This document shows positions 28,459-37,158 of a stretch of 64,000 nucleotides of DNA, one piece after another. Below the pieces are notes generated by a model. The model was not told where the DNA came from, searched no databases, and worked only from the letters and a program-made list of their open reading frames with translations. Every line of letters begins with the position of its first letter. Position 1 is the stretch's first letter. The stretch is from Aquicoccus sp. G2-2 (lineage in GTDB: Bacteria; Pseudomonadota; Alphaproteobacteria; Rhodobacterales; Rhodobacteraceae). The position numbers and the translations under genes are program-made. The stretch lies in contig NZ_JAYDCK010000003.1 in the NCBI RefSeq assembly GCF_034555965.1, positions 1,798,001 through 1,862,000 on the forward strand. Reading direction: 5' to 3'.

Positions 28459-30374
28459 CCAAAACAAAAACCCCGACAAAAACGCTGGCCACCCCGGCCA
28501 ATGAAACGGCAAGCCGCGCGCTGATTGGCTGGTTCTGGCGTCATTACCTGCGCCGCCATATCGCGCCGATCATGCTGGCGATGTTGTTCATGACGCTCGA
28601 AGGTGGAATGCAAGGCGCGCTGGCGCTGATGATGAAGCCGATGTTCGATGATGTCTTTGTCGCCGGTAGCCAGACGGCCTTGATCTGGGTCGGGCTTGGC
28701 GTGATGGCGATTTTCGTGCTCCGCGCCGTGGCCTCTGTGGGGCAGAAAACCACGCTGTCATATATTTCACAGCACGTTTCCGCCGCGATGCGCAGCGCGC
28801 TTTTGCGCCGGATGATGAAGCAGGACGGCAGTTTTCACCAAACCCACCCGCCCGGCTTCCTGATCCAGCGGGTGCAGGGCGATGTCACCTCGATCAATGC
28901 GGTCTGGCCGTCGATCATGACCGGGCTGGGCCGTGACATGATTTCGCTGGTGGTGCTGATTGGCGTCGCCATCTCGGTTGACTGGCGCTGGACGCTGGTG
29001 GCGCTCATTGGCGCGCCGATTTTGGTAGCACCAAGCCAGATCGTTCAGAAATTCGTGCGCGCGCGCGCCCGCGAAGCCCGCGATCTTGGCGCGAAACTGG
29101 CCACCCGGCTGGACGAGGTGTTTCACGGCATCATCCCGGTCAAGCTCAACCGGCTTGAGGGGTATCAGGCCGAGCGTTACGACCGGCTCACCGACGATCT
29201 GGTCAAGGCCGAGGTGCGCGCCACTGCGGGTGCTGCTGCGATACCGGGGCTTGTCGATGTGATGGCCGGGGTCGGCTTTATGGGGGTGCTTTGGTTCGGT
29301 GGGCGCGAAATTATCGACGGGCAGAAAACCGTTGGCGAATTCATGAGTTTCTTCACCGCGATCGGCTTCGCATTCGAGCCGCTGCGCCGGATCGGGATGA
29401 CCGCAGGCGCGTGGCAGGTCGCCGCGTCCGGGTTGGAACGGATCAAGGCGCTGATGGATGCGGAACCGACCCTGCTTTCCCCGGCGGACCCGGTGCCGGC
29501 CCCCGGTGGCGTGTCGGGGATCAGCCTTGCCAAGGTCAGCCTGTCTTACGGGGAAACCAAGGTGCTTGACGCGCTCGATCTGGTGGCCGAACCGGGGCAG
29601 ACCACGGCGCTTGTCGGTCCGTCGGGGGCGGGAAAATCGACCATCTTCAACCTGCTGACCCGGCTTGTCGACCCACAAGAAGGCAGCGTTGAAATCGGCG
29701 GGGTTGCCGCCTCGGCGATGAGCCTGCCGGATCTGCGCAATCTCTTTTCCGTAGTAAGCCAGGATGCCGCGCTATTTGATGAATCCTTGCGCGAAAACAT
29801 CCTGCTGGGGCGCACGGATGTGAGCGAAGAGCGCCTCGCAGAGGTGCTCAAGGCGGCGCATATCAACGATTTCCTGCCCAAGCTGGAGCTGGGCCTTGAT
29901 ACCCCGGTCGGTCCGCGCGGATCGAGCCTGTCTGGCGGGCAGCGCCAGCGTGTCGCCATCGCGCGCGCGCTTTTGCGCGACACGCCAATCCTGCTGCTGG
30001 ACGAAGCGACCTCGGCACTTGATGCGGAATCCGAAGCGGTGGTGCAGCAGGCGCTTGATACGCTTTCCAAGGGGCGCACCACGCTGGTGATCGCACACCG
30101 GCTTTCCACCGTGCGCGAAGCTGACAAGATCGTGGTGATGAATCAGGGCCGGGTTGTCGATCAGGGGCGGCATGACGTCCTGCTCGAACGTGGCGGGCTT
30201 TATGCGCGGCTCCACACCCTGCAATTCAAGAGCGACGGGCCGACCGCCGATAGCGTTGCGCTAGCCGCTCAGGGTTTGCGCCGCAAAGAAACCGCAGCTG
30301 GAGCCAGAGGTTTCGCCCGCCGCGACGGAGCCAGCCTTCTTGGGCGTATCTGGCGGCGCTTGTCCGGGCAATGA
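28455..30374 (+). CDS. ABC exporter, MsbA-like (lipid A / multidrug type)
   Basis: 639-residue half-transporter: membrane domain at about residues 35-330, then ATPase domain with Walker A GPSGAGKST (about 393), signature LSGGQRQR and Walker B ILLLDEATSALDAE. The domain order and EGGMQGALALMMKPMFDD resemble lipid A flippase MsbA. The family ends near LHTLQFKSD; the last 45 residues are extra and are antisense to the end of the glycosyltransferase gene. This tail may be read-through caused by an indel or a real overlap. Function as an inner-membrane lipid exporter is inferred from family. Confidence 0.85.
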   Translation: MTKTKTPTKTLATPANETASRALIGWFWRHYLRRHIAPIMLAMLFMTLEGGMQGALALMMKPMFDDVFVAGSQTALIWVGLGVMAIFVLRAVASVGQKTTLSYISQHVSAAMRSALLRRMMKQDGSFHQTHPPGFLIQRVQGDVTSINAVWPSIMTGLGRDMISLVVLIGVAISVDWRWTLVALIGAPILVAPSQIVQKFVRARAREARDLGAKLATRLDEVFHGIIPVKLNRLEGYQAERYDRLTDDLVKAEVRATAGAAAIPGLVDVMAGVGFMGVLWFGGREIIDGQKTVGEFMSFFTAIGFAFEPLRRIGMTAGAWQVAASGLERIKALMDAEPTLLSPADPVPAPGGVSGISLAKVSLSYGETKVLDALDLVAEPGQTTALVGPSGAGKSTIFNLLTRLVDPQEGSVEIGGVAASAMSLPDLRNLFSVVSQDAALFDESLRENILLGRTDVSEERLAEVLKAAHINDFLPKLELGLDTPVGPRGSSLSGGQRQRVAIARALLRDTPILLLDEATSALDAESEAVVQQALDTLSKGRTTLVIAHRLSTVREADKIVVMNQGRVVDQGRHDVLLERGGLYARLHTLQFKSDGPTADSVALAAQGLRRKETAAGARGFARRDGASLLGRIWRRLSGQ

Positions 30375-30927
30375 CCGGCAGCATCGCAAGCCGCCTGCGC
30401 CCCAGCGCGCGGGCGATGGCGATATCCTCCATCAGCGCGATGTCCGGATAACCGCCGATCTCATCATAAAGCGTGCGGGCGATTAGCAGACCTTGATCGC
30501 CAAACGGCAACCCGATGGTGCGCGCCCTGACATTGGCCCAGCCCGCAACAAGGCGCGGCGCAATTCCCGGCGCATCAAAACCCAGCCGGAAATACCCCGC
30601 CTCGCCGGGGCTGTTTGCGATATGCGCCTTGACAGCCACGCTCCAGCCCGGTGCCAGCCCGGTATCGGCGTGCAGGAACAAAAGCCACTCCCCCTGCGCC
30701 GCCCGCGCCCCCGCGCCAAGCTGCCCACCGCGCGACGCCGCAGAGTGCAGTACCTGCGCCCCGGCCGCTTCGGCAATGCGGTGCGTGGCATCAATCGAGC
30801 CGCCATCGGCCACGATCAGCTCACGGATCACCCCCGCGCTCAGCCCTTCCATCAACGCCGCAAGCGTGCCGGGCAGCTCCGCCTCGGCGTTCAATGTCGG
30901 GATCACCACGGAAACCGCTGCGCGCAT
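30226..30927 (-). CDS. Glycosyltransferase family 2, TIGR04283-type
   Basis: 233 residues with a GT-A fold: VVIPTLNAEAELPGTLAAL at residues 7-25, IVADGGSIDAT for nucleotide binding, and the DxD-like HADTG. A C-terminal YAQEGWLRRGGRNLWLQLRFLCG matches the TIGR04283 family ending, so its 3' end is trusted. It overlaps the 3' end of the exporter gene by about 149 bases in antisense. Acceptor unknown, probably a membrane lipid or glycan. Confidence 0.83.
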   Translation of the reverse strand: MRAAVSVVIPTLNAEAELPGTLAALMEGLSAGVIRELIVADGGSIDATHRIAEAAGAQVLHSAASRGGQLGAGARAAQGEWLLFLHADTGLAPGWSVAVKAHIANSPGEAGYFRLGFDAPGIAPRLVAGWANVRARTIGLPFGDQGLLIARTLYDEIGGYPDIALMEDIAIARALGRRRLAMLPVIARTSAARYAQEGWLRRGGRNLWLQLRFLCGANPERLAQRYRRSARRS

Positions 30928-30962
30928 CCTGCCCCCTGTTGCGTTGCATGCCCACGCCTAAA

Positions 30963-31005
30963 GCGTTTCGGGTTCAAGTTGAAACACAATTTGAATTTGA
31001 AACGC
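30963..31005. repeat. Intergenic inverted repeat
   Basis: GCGTTTC (30963-30969) and GAAACGC (30999-31005) form the outer arms. Inside lie TTCAAGTTGAA, itself palindromic, and TTTGAATTTGAA. The 43-base element lies between the divergent glycosyltransferase and ygfZ genes. It may be a mobile palindromic repeat, a hairpin, or a protein-binding site. Confidence 0.6.
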
Positions 31006-31106
31006 ACGCAACATTCAGCCGTTGTGAGCCTCTCGAGCTATTGCGGTGACTCAACAATAGGCCGAAACACCTTATATGAAAGATACAGACGGAACGGGAG
31101 AGCCAT

Positions 31107-31850
31107 ATGACACGCGCGATCTATCGCATCACCGGGACCGACCGGGAAACTTATCTTCAGGGGCTGGTCACAAACGATGTGGCCGGGCTGTCAAAAGGGC
31201 TTGTCTATACCGCCTTGCTGACCCCGCAGGGCAAATATCTGGCTGATTTCTTTCTGGTGCCGGAAGCTGAGGCAATCCTGCTTGATATAGACAGCGCAAT
31301 TGCGCCCGCCACGATGCAGCGGCTGGCGATGTATCGGCTGCGCTCGGACGTTGAGATCAGCGAGACCGAGTTGCACCTGCAGCGCGGGCTGGGCACCCCG
31401 CCGGAAGACGGTTTTGCCGATCCACGCAACCCGGCACTTGGCTGGCGCGCCTATCGCGCCGCCCCCGCCGCGCCGGATGATACGGATTGGGCCGCGCTCA
31501 GGGTGGCGCATGGCATTCCCGAAACCGGGATCGAGCTCACTCCCGACACATTCATTCTTGAGGCCGGGTTCGAGCGGCTTCACGGGGTCGATTTTCGCAA
31601 GGGCTGTTATGTCGGGCAGGAAGTCACCGCGCGGATGAAACACAAAACCGAACTGCGCAAAGGGTTGGGGCGTATCCATCTTGAAGCCCCGGTAGCGCCC
31701 GGCACGGAACTGACAGCGGGCGGCAAGGCGGCGGGCACGGTCCACACGGTATCGGGCAATCACGCGATTGCCTATCTGCGGTTCGACCGCGCGGCGGCAG
31801 GGTTGATGGCAGGCGACGTTGCCGCCAATTGGGAGCAAGAGGCAGGCTGA
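31107..31850 (+). CDS. ygfZ: YgfZ/GcvT-like folate-binding protein
   Basis: 247-residue tetrahydrofolate-binding protein that supports iron-sulfur cluster enzymes. The diagnostic motif FRKGCYVGQEVTAR is intact at about residues 165-178, including the conserved Cys. YLQGLVTNDV near the N-terminus is also typical. Start at 31107 has a GGGAGA site upstream. It is divergent from the glycosyltransferase gene. Confidence 0.9.
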   Translation: MTRAIYRITGTDRETYLQGLVTNDVAGLSKGLVYTALLTPQGKYLADFFLVPEAEAILLDIDSAIAPATMQRLAMYRLRSDVEISETELHLQRGLGTPPEDGFADPRNPALGWRAYRAAPAAPDDTDWAALRVAHGIPETGIELTPDTFILEAGFERLHGVDFRKGCYVGQEVTARMKHKTELRKGLGRIHLEAPVAPGTELTAGGKAAGTVHTVSGNHAIAYLRFDRAAAGLMAGDVAANWEQEAG

Positions 31851-32165
31851 CCCCGCTTGCCTGCCCTCAATGCGGACTGCGCACAAGGAACGGGGCCGGT
31901 TAAAACCGACCCCGCCCTTCGTGGCGCACCTGAACCGATGTTACCGTTTTATCCACGAAACCCGCGCAGTTTGCCGAGTACAAACAACCGACTGCACTCT
32001 GCAAATTGGCAACTGGAAACCACTGCATAATAAAAGCCGTCGGCAACCCGGCGCGAGACAGCATCATATATGCCTGACACCGCGCTTTGCAGGCAGGGGA
32101 AAAACCGGATGGCTTTCCCATAACCGAAGCGTTCAGCCCGAAACCCGCCGCTCAGGAAACACAGC
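31851..32165. other. Intergenic region with hairpin after ygfZ
   Basis: 315 bases between the convergent ygfZ and efp genes. A hairpin at 31891-31914 (CGGGGCCGGTT with AACCGACCCCG, one mismatch) lies about 40 bases after ygfZ and could end its transcription, but has no T run. No supported coding frame was seen; short frames here show no family likeness. Confidence 0.5.
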
Positions 32166-32729
32166 TCAGGCGCGCTCGGAATATTCCATCGTCTCTGTGT
32201 TGACGACAATCGCCTCATCTTGCCCGACAAAGGGCGGCACCATCACCTTGACGCCGTTATCAAGGATCGCGGGCTTGAAGCTGTTCGCCGCCGTCTGGCC
32301 TTTTACCACCGGCTCGGTCTCGACCACCATGCAGGTCACCTTCTGCGGCAAGCTCGCGTTCAGCGCCTCGCTTTCGTAGAATTCCACAAGGATGGTCATC
32401 CCGTCTTGCAAGAACGGGCGGCGTTCACCGAGAAGATCGGCAGGCAGTTCGATTTGTTCATAGGTTTCGGTATCCATGAACACCAACATCCCGTCATTTT
32501 CGTAAAGGAACTGCTGGTCTTTTTGTTCAAGCCGCACCTGCTCAACCTTGTCGGCACTTCTGAATCGCTCATTGAGCTTTGAGCCGTTGCGAAGATTCTT
32601 AAGCTCCACCTGGGCAAAGGCACCGCCCTTGCCGGGCTTGACATGGTCAATCTTCACAGCGGCCCACAGACCACCATTATGTTCAAGGACGTTTCCGGGG
32701 CGGATTTCATTTCCGTTGATCTTGGGCAT
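32166..32729 (-). CDS. efp: Translation elongation factor P
   Basis: 187-residue EF-P, which relieves ribosome stalling at polyproline. The KOW-like N-terminal domain, OB domains and the conserved tip PGKGGAF with Lys34 are present. Lys34 is the site modified by EpmA-type beta-lysylation in many bacteria. The start at 32729 ([13 protein letters not shown]) is the family start. The ending ([12 protein letters not shown]) is canonical. Confidence 0.95.
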   Translation of the reverse strand: MPKINGNEIRPGNVLEHNGGLWAAVKIDHVKPGKGGAFAQVELKNLRNGSKLNERFRSADKVEQVRLEQKDQQFLYENDGMLVFMDTETYEQIELPADLLGERRPFLQDGMTILVEFYESEALNASLPQKVTCMVVETEPVVKGQTAANSFKPAILDNGVKVMVPPFVGQDEAIVVNTETMEYSERA

Positions 32730-32945
32730 GTATGGCAAAACCTAGGCAGAAGGTTGATTGGGATATGCCCGCACCTATATCTTGGGTTCCGGCGCAGGGC
32801 AAGATAACGAGATATCGTTTCGAAGCAACACGAGCTATGCAAAATTTGCAACAATGCTATGCATCTCAGCCCTACCCGAATCGAATGAGAACCGCCATAA
32901 GAAGGCCCACGTCGGAATTACAAGAACAATAAAAAAGGACGAAAC

Positions 32946-33266
32946 ATGAAAGATTTCGTTGACGGCACCGCCTTCAATAACGAGCAAGGCAATCGTGCGC
33001 GTAAACTGTTTGCGGCTGTTGTGCTGGCCGCACTTGATGATGCTATCGCCGATGACAAGAAATATGGCAATGGCCCGGAACAGATTGCACGCTGGGCACG
33101 GTCGCGCGATGGTCGCGAAGTGTTGTCCTGTGCCGGGATCGACCCCAATGAGCGGGTCGTGAGCGGTCTGATGGACTTTGTCGGCAAAGGTGTGCGCACC
33201 TCCGTCGCCCTGTCGCGCGAAGAAAGCGAGCGGCGCCACGCCGCTGCGCAAAAAGAAGCTGCCTGA
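32946..33266 (+). CDS. Small conserved protein, possibly DUF6280
   Basis: 106-residue acidic/helical cytoplasmic protein (MKDFVDGTAFNNEQGNRARKL onward) with an AGGAC site before the ATG. I believe it belongs to a Rhodobacterales-restricted family listed as DUF6280, but this is from memory. There is no signal peptide or membrane segment. It is divergent from efp, followed by a clear terminator, so it is probably a single-gene unit. Function unknown. Confidence 0.72.
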   Translation: MKDFVDGTAFNNEQGNRARKLFAAVVLAALDDAIADDKKYGNGPEQIARWARSRDGREVLSCAGIDPNERVVSGLMDFVGKGVRTSVALSREESERRHAAAQKEAA

Positions 33267-33300
33267 GCGAACAGGCGAAGCACCTTCTAAAAAATTCCTT

Positions 33301-33336
33301 CGAACCCGGCCTCCGCTCCACGCGGAGGCCGGTTCG
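33301..33336 (+). terminator. Intrinsic terminator
   Basis: CGAACCCGGCCTCCGC (33301-33316) pairs with GCGGAGGCCGGTTCG around a five-base loop, with one bulged base, followed by CTTTCGG. It lies 35 bases after the small conserved gene. Confidence 0.65.
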
Positions 33337-33435
33337 CTTTCGGCCATACATAGTCAAACCCCCGGCCCACACCGGCCCAGCGCGTGACATGGCTTTACAT
33401 CAAAAATATCAGATTTCCGGGAATTCCGGCAGGCG

Positions 33436-34428
33436 TCAGTCCAGCTCGCGCGCGGCCAATGCCCGGTGAATCTCCCGGCGCACCAGCTTGCGCACATTGC
33501 GGGTAATCCGCTCTCCCAAAGAGCCCTGAAGCTCCTGGCGCACGATCTCTGCCACTATCTCGCGCAGCGCCCCTTCATCAAGCACCGTTTCCTCGGCTGC
33601 GAAAACATCGCTCTGAGGCGCGAAATCCATGTCCGCATCCGCGTCTTCGATATCGTCGAACATCTCCTCCGGGGCAGTGGCGTCTTCCACAGCAGCCCCG
33701 GAAACCACATCCGGCACTTCCTCCGGCATATCGGGGCTGGCAAGCTCTGCCGCCTCAATCGCATCTGGGGTCTCCGCCTCCGGTTCCGGCGCAGAGGCGA
33801 TCTCATCAACCTCATCATCCGCGTCATGGTCTTCCCAGTTCAGCGCCTCCACCGGCGCTGCGGCATTGTCGTCGTCCAACCCTGCGCCGTCGGGTTCCCA
33901 CTCATCATCGGCGCTCAACGCCACGGCGGCTTCGAGCCCGGCAATCCGATCTTCCAACGATGTGAGGCCTTCATCATCCTGCGCCGCCGCGTGATGCGCA
34001 AAAGACAGACTCCCTGCCGGGGCCTCTGCCGGAGTCTCCTCCGCCACGGCTGGCGCGGTCTCTTCCGGCTCAACACTGATCTCGACAATCGCCGCGTCCA
34101 CCGCATCATGCACGGCGTCCCGGACGGTGTTGCTCAACCCTGTGCGTGCTTGCGCAGTTGGCGCCTCTTCGTCAACGGCCGGTTCGTCGTCACCCTGCGT
34201 CACGCGCAATGCCGGGGTCAGCAATAACATGTCCCCGGCTGGCTGCCCGGTCTCTGCTGCAGGTGCAACATCGGATTCGGGTTCGGCTTCGGGTTCGGCT
34301 TCGGGACTATCTTCGCCCATATTCTTCGCCGCAGATGGGCGTTCATTGCGCACATTCTCGGAAACAAGCCGCCTGATCGAGGACAGCACGTCTTCGATTT
34401 CCACATTTGCCACGGGTTCTGCCATCAC
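33436..34428 (-). CDS. PopZ-like DUF2497 protein with acidic disordered linker
   Basis: 330 residues. The N-terminal helix VEIEDVLSSIRRLVSEN resembles the PopZ N-terminal region. Residues about 30-285 are a low-complexity linker rich in Glu, Asp, Ala and Pro. The C-terminus LREIVAEIVRQELQGSLGERITRNVRKLVRREI resembles the DUF2497 oligomerisation helices. PopZ organises the cell pole by forming a condensate. The same three-part layout is seen here, but the linker is longer than in Caulobacter. Function as a polar organiser is inference. It precedes the TolC-type gene product end by about 70 bases on the same strand. Confidence 0.7.
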   Translation of the reverse strand: MMAEPVANVEIEDVLSSIRRLVSENVRNERPSAAKNMGEDSPEAEPEAEPESDVAPAAETGQPAGDMLLLTPALRVTQGDDEPAVDEEAPTAQARTGLSNTVRDAVHDAVDAAIVEISVEPEETAPAVAEETPAEAPAGSLSFAHHAAAQDDEGLTSLEDRIAGLEAAVALSADDEWEPDGAGLDDDNAAAPVEALNWEDHDADDEVDEIASAPEPEAETPDAIEAAELASPDMPEEVPDVVSGAAVEDATAPEEMFDDIEDADADMDFAPQSDVFAAEETVLDEGALREIVAEIVRQELQGSLGERITRNVRKLVRREIHRALAARELD

Positions 34429-34497
34429 ATCATACCACTCTTGCCTCGCGCCAAGTGTAACGCGGCAGGTTCATTCCCACAACAGATAGCGCGCCTT

Positions 34498-35922
34498 TTA
34501 CTGTTTTCCCAAGGCGCGAAGCACTTTGTCGAGCTGTTTGCCCTGCCTCGACATCTGTGCGGGGGCGGTCTTTACCATATTGTAATAGGCCGCCGGGTCG
34601 TATTTCGGCACATTGAGTTTCAACCGCTCGGCCGTCAGCCAACCGACCGCGGCCAGAAGCCTGTAGCGCGCCTCATGCTGGTCAATCGTGGCCGAGATGA
34701 GATTCGCTCTTGCGTCGAGCAATTCCTGTTCGGCATTGAGCACATCAAGCGTCGTGCGCGCGCCCAGCGTGGCTTCTTCGCGCGTTCCACGAAACGCGAC
34801 GGTAGAGGCCCGCACCTGACGGTCACTGGCTTCGCGGCTGGCGCGGGCCACCTGAAGCTGCGCCCATGCATTACCGACGTTCTGCGCCACGGTGCTGCGC
34901 GCCTGATGCAACCCGGCGCGCGCCGAATCGCGCTGTGCCATAGCCTTGCGCACGACCGAACTCAGCCGCCCACCCTGATAGATCGGGCCGCCGACATTGA
35001 TCCCCACCGTGCCGCCATTGTTATTGGCGCGGCTGTTGAAGGTCTCGCTCAGCCCGTAAGTGCCCCTGAGCGTCACTGTCGGGCTCATCGCGGCCTTGGC
35101 GGCGGCAATGTTCAATTCAGCGGCAGCCACCTGATGCTGCACTTCGTGCATGCTGGGGTGGTCGCGCAGCCCGATCGCCTTGGCGGCCTTCACGGTTTTT
35201 GCCGGATTGGGCAGCCGCGGCGGTGGTGCCAACTTGCCCGGCCGATGCCCCACGGCGGCGTTGTATTCCTCGACCGCACTGGCCAATGCCCCCTGAGCCG
35301 CCGCCAAGGCCGAGCGCGCAGCCGCCAGCCGGGCTTCCGCGATGGCGACATCCGTGCGCGTTACCTCGCCCACATCAAACCGGTCACGTGCCGCGCGCAG
35401 TTCCACACCGATCACCCGCGTGTTGTTCTGCCGCAGCCGAACGAATTCCTGATTGCGCTGCACTTCGAGATAAGCAATCGCCGCCCGCAGGATCACCTGT
35501 TGTTCAGCCGACCGCAGCGTTTCGCGGGTTGCCAGAACCAGTTCCTTGGCCGCTTCGGTACGCAGCGAACTGGTGCCAAAATCGTAAAGCAAAAGCGATG
35601 CCGCAAGCCCCAGCGATGCGGCGGTCGAACTCGACTCAATCGACGCCCCCAAGGTGGTGTTGTAACCCCGGTTGAACGTATGCGTGACATCGCCTGTCCA
35701 GTTGAGGATCGGCTTCAGCGCCGAAACCGCCTGCGCCACATCCTCATCAGCGGCGCGCAACAGGGCGCGGTTCTGATCGACCAACCCGTTATGCTGATAT
35801 GCGCTGGCCATCGCATCGGCCAGCGTCTCGGCCCGCGCCGTCTCTGCTGGCAGCCCCGCCGCCGCAACACCGCCGGCCAATGCCGCCGCGATCAGGCTTT
35901 TCTTCAATCGGGCAATCCCCAT
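34498..35922 (-). CDS. TolC family outer membrane efflux protein
   Basis: About 474 residues from ATG 35922, preceded by AAGGAG. A Sec signal peptide spans about residues 1-30, ending ARA. Two outer-membrane efflux protein (OEP) repeats follow, with long helices (AALAAAQGALASAVEEYNA). TolC-type proteins form trimeric tunnels for type I secretion and RND or MFS efflux. The family in Rhodobacterales is often the main TolC. It follows the PIMT-like gene on the same strand and precedes the PopZ-like gene. Confidence 0.9.
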   Translation of the reverse strand: MGIARLKKSLIAAALAGGVAAAGLPAETARAETLADAMASAYQHNGLVDQNRALLRAADEDVAQAVSALKPILNWTGDVTHTFNRGYNTTLGASIESSSTAASLGLAASLLLYDFGTSSLRTEAAKELVLATRETLRSAEQQVILRAAIAYLEVQRNQEFVRLRQNNTRVIGVELRAARDRFDVGEVTRTDVAIAEARLAAARSALAAAQGALASAVEEYNAAVGHRPGKLAPPPRLPNPAKTVKAAKAIGLRDHPSMHEVQHQVAAAELNIAAAKAAMSPTVTLRGTYGLSETFNSRANNNGGTVGINVGGPIYQGGRLSSVVRKAMAQRDSARAGLHQARSTVAQNVGNAWAQLQVARASREASDRQVRASTVAFRGTREEATLGARTTLDVLNAEQELLDARANLISATIDQHEARYRLLAAVGWLTAERLKLNVPKYDPAAYYNMVKTAPAQMSRQGKQLDKVLRALGKQ

Positions 35923-36007
35923 CCCAAACTCCTTATCACATAGCACCGCCGCGCCCTATCGCTCACAAACGAAACCGCCCCGCGCTTCAAGACCGTTCCG
36001 GCCAATC

Positions 36008-36024
36008 CCCCGCAATCAGCGGGG
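36008..36024 (-). terminator. Hairpin after the PIMT-like gene
   Basis: CCCCGC and GCGGGG pair around AATCA, nine bases after the methyltransferase stop. No strong T tract follows on the minus strand (GGATTGG). Confidence 0.35.
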
Positions 36025-36032
36025 CGCCGTCT

Positions 36033-36686
36033 TCACAATACGAACGCCGTATGCCGCGCAAACCCCGGCAGCACCGGGGCACCCGCGTTGAATGCAAACC
36101 GCCAGTTCATCTTCCCGTCGATCTTGTAACCGATCCGCACGACACCCAGCGCCCCCTCAACAAACAGCACCGCCATGCGGCCACCTTCCTTGAGCTGCCC
36201 GGCGATTGCCTCCGGCAAATGCTCCACCGCACCTTGCAGGATAATTGCGTCATATGGCCCGTGCTGCGGCGCGCCTTCGGCCAGCACGCCTTGCTGAACA
36301 ATTACGTTATCGGCCCCGACATCGGCCAGAATGCCTTGCGCTTCCTCGGTCCAGGCCTCGACCTCTTCCAAGGCCACCACCGCTTCGGCCATCCGCGCAA
36401 TCACCGCTGACGAATAGCCAAGCCCTGCCCCGATATCGAGCACCAGCTCATCGCCCTGCACATCCAGCGAATCCAGCATCTTGGCCAGCGTGCGCGGTTC
36501 CAGCAACACCCGGCCATGGCCAAGAGCGACATTCTCCCCGACATAAGCCGCCTCGCGCTGCTCGTCCGGCAAAAACGCCTCGCGCGGCACAGACAGCATC
36601 GCTTCGATGATCGGGAATTTGGTGACATCCGAAGGGCGAACCTGCGTATCCACCATAATGTTGCGGCGAGCGGCATAGTCAGTCAT
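36033..36686 (-). CDS. Protein-L-isoaspartate O-methyltransferase family protein
   Basis: 217 residues from ATG 36686. SAM-dependent methyltransferase fold with [19 protein letters not shown] as the SAM motif at about residues 83-101 and the PIMT-like [16 protein letters not shown] at the N-terminus. Alphaproteobacterial members are diverged from classical Pcm and are commonly found just before a TolC gene. Repair of isoaspartyl residues is the family role, but the substrate here is not proven. Confidence 0.83.
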   Translation of the reverse strand: MTDYAARRNIMVDTQVRPSDVTKFPIIEAMLSVPREAFLPDEQREAAYVGENVALGHGRVLLEPRTLAKMLDSLDVQGDELVLDIGAGLGYSSAVIARMAEAVVALEEVEAWTEEAQGILADVGADNVIVQQGVLAEGAPQHGPYDAIILQGAVEHLPEAIAGQLKEGGRMAVLFVEGALGVVRIGYKIDGKMNWRFAFNAGAPVLPGFARHTAFVL

Positions 36687-36853
36687 GGCGCAATCCTGCA
36701 CTCCGTCCAGAATCCTTTTGCCTTGTCTGACACATCTGAACTTGGGCGGCAATGTTTGGCGACACCTCAAATCGCAATTCCCGCACATCAGGCAACCGCA
36801 TGACCCTTGCGAGCCTCCGCATGATCCTATAACTGGCACTCACACCCTCAGGC

Positions 36854-36927
36854 GGCGAGTTGGCGGAGTGGTGACGCAGCGGATTGCAAATCCGTGTACA
36901 CCGGTTCGATTCCGGTACTCGCCTCCA
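36854..36927 (+). tRNA. tRNA-Cys (GCA)
   Basis: 74-base cloverleaf. The acceptor arm GGCGAGT pairs with ACTCGCC, the anticodon loop TTGCAAA carries GCA at 36886-36888, and the T arm CCGGTTCGATTCCGG is perfect. The discriminator base is T and CCA is encoded in the gene. It stands between the PIMT-like gene and gltX. Confidence 0.95.
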
Positions 36928-37158
36928 ATGGTCTCAGCAGGTTGAACGACAGCTACGGCGCGGGGGCGGCGCGCTTCGTATCAGGTGCTGGTCTTGATCT
37001 CGCCCTGCTTTGGCCGCCCTACTCTGACCGCCCTGCGCGTTTCGCGGCCTCCGCGCACATTTCCCGGCGGGGTCGCGCGTCTATCGGCCTTATTGTGTTC
37101 GCCCGGTCGATGCCGTAGAACGCCCGCGATTTCACTGCCCTTCTCCAATGAGCGCCCC

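Noticed and set aside
36854-36927. tRNA-Cys as an island insertion site
   Set aside because: No integrase and no direct repeat of the tRNA 3' end were seen downstream; gltX follows directly.
36985-37158. N-terminal extension of gltX
   Set aside because: GltX starts close to FAPSPTG; the extension is not similar and the region is ordinary spacer.
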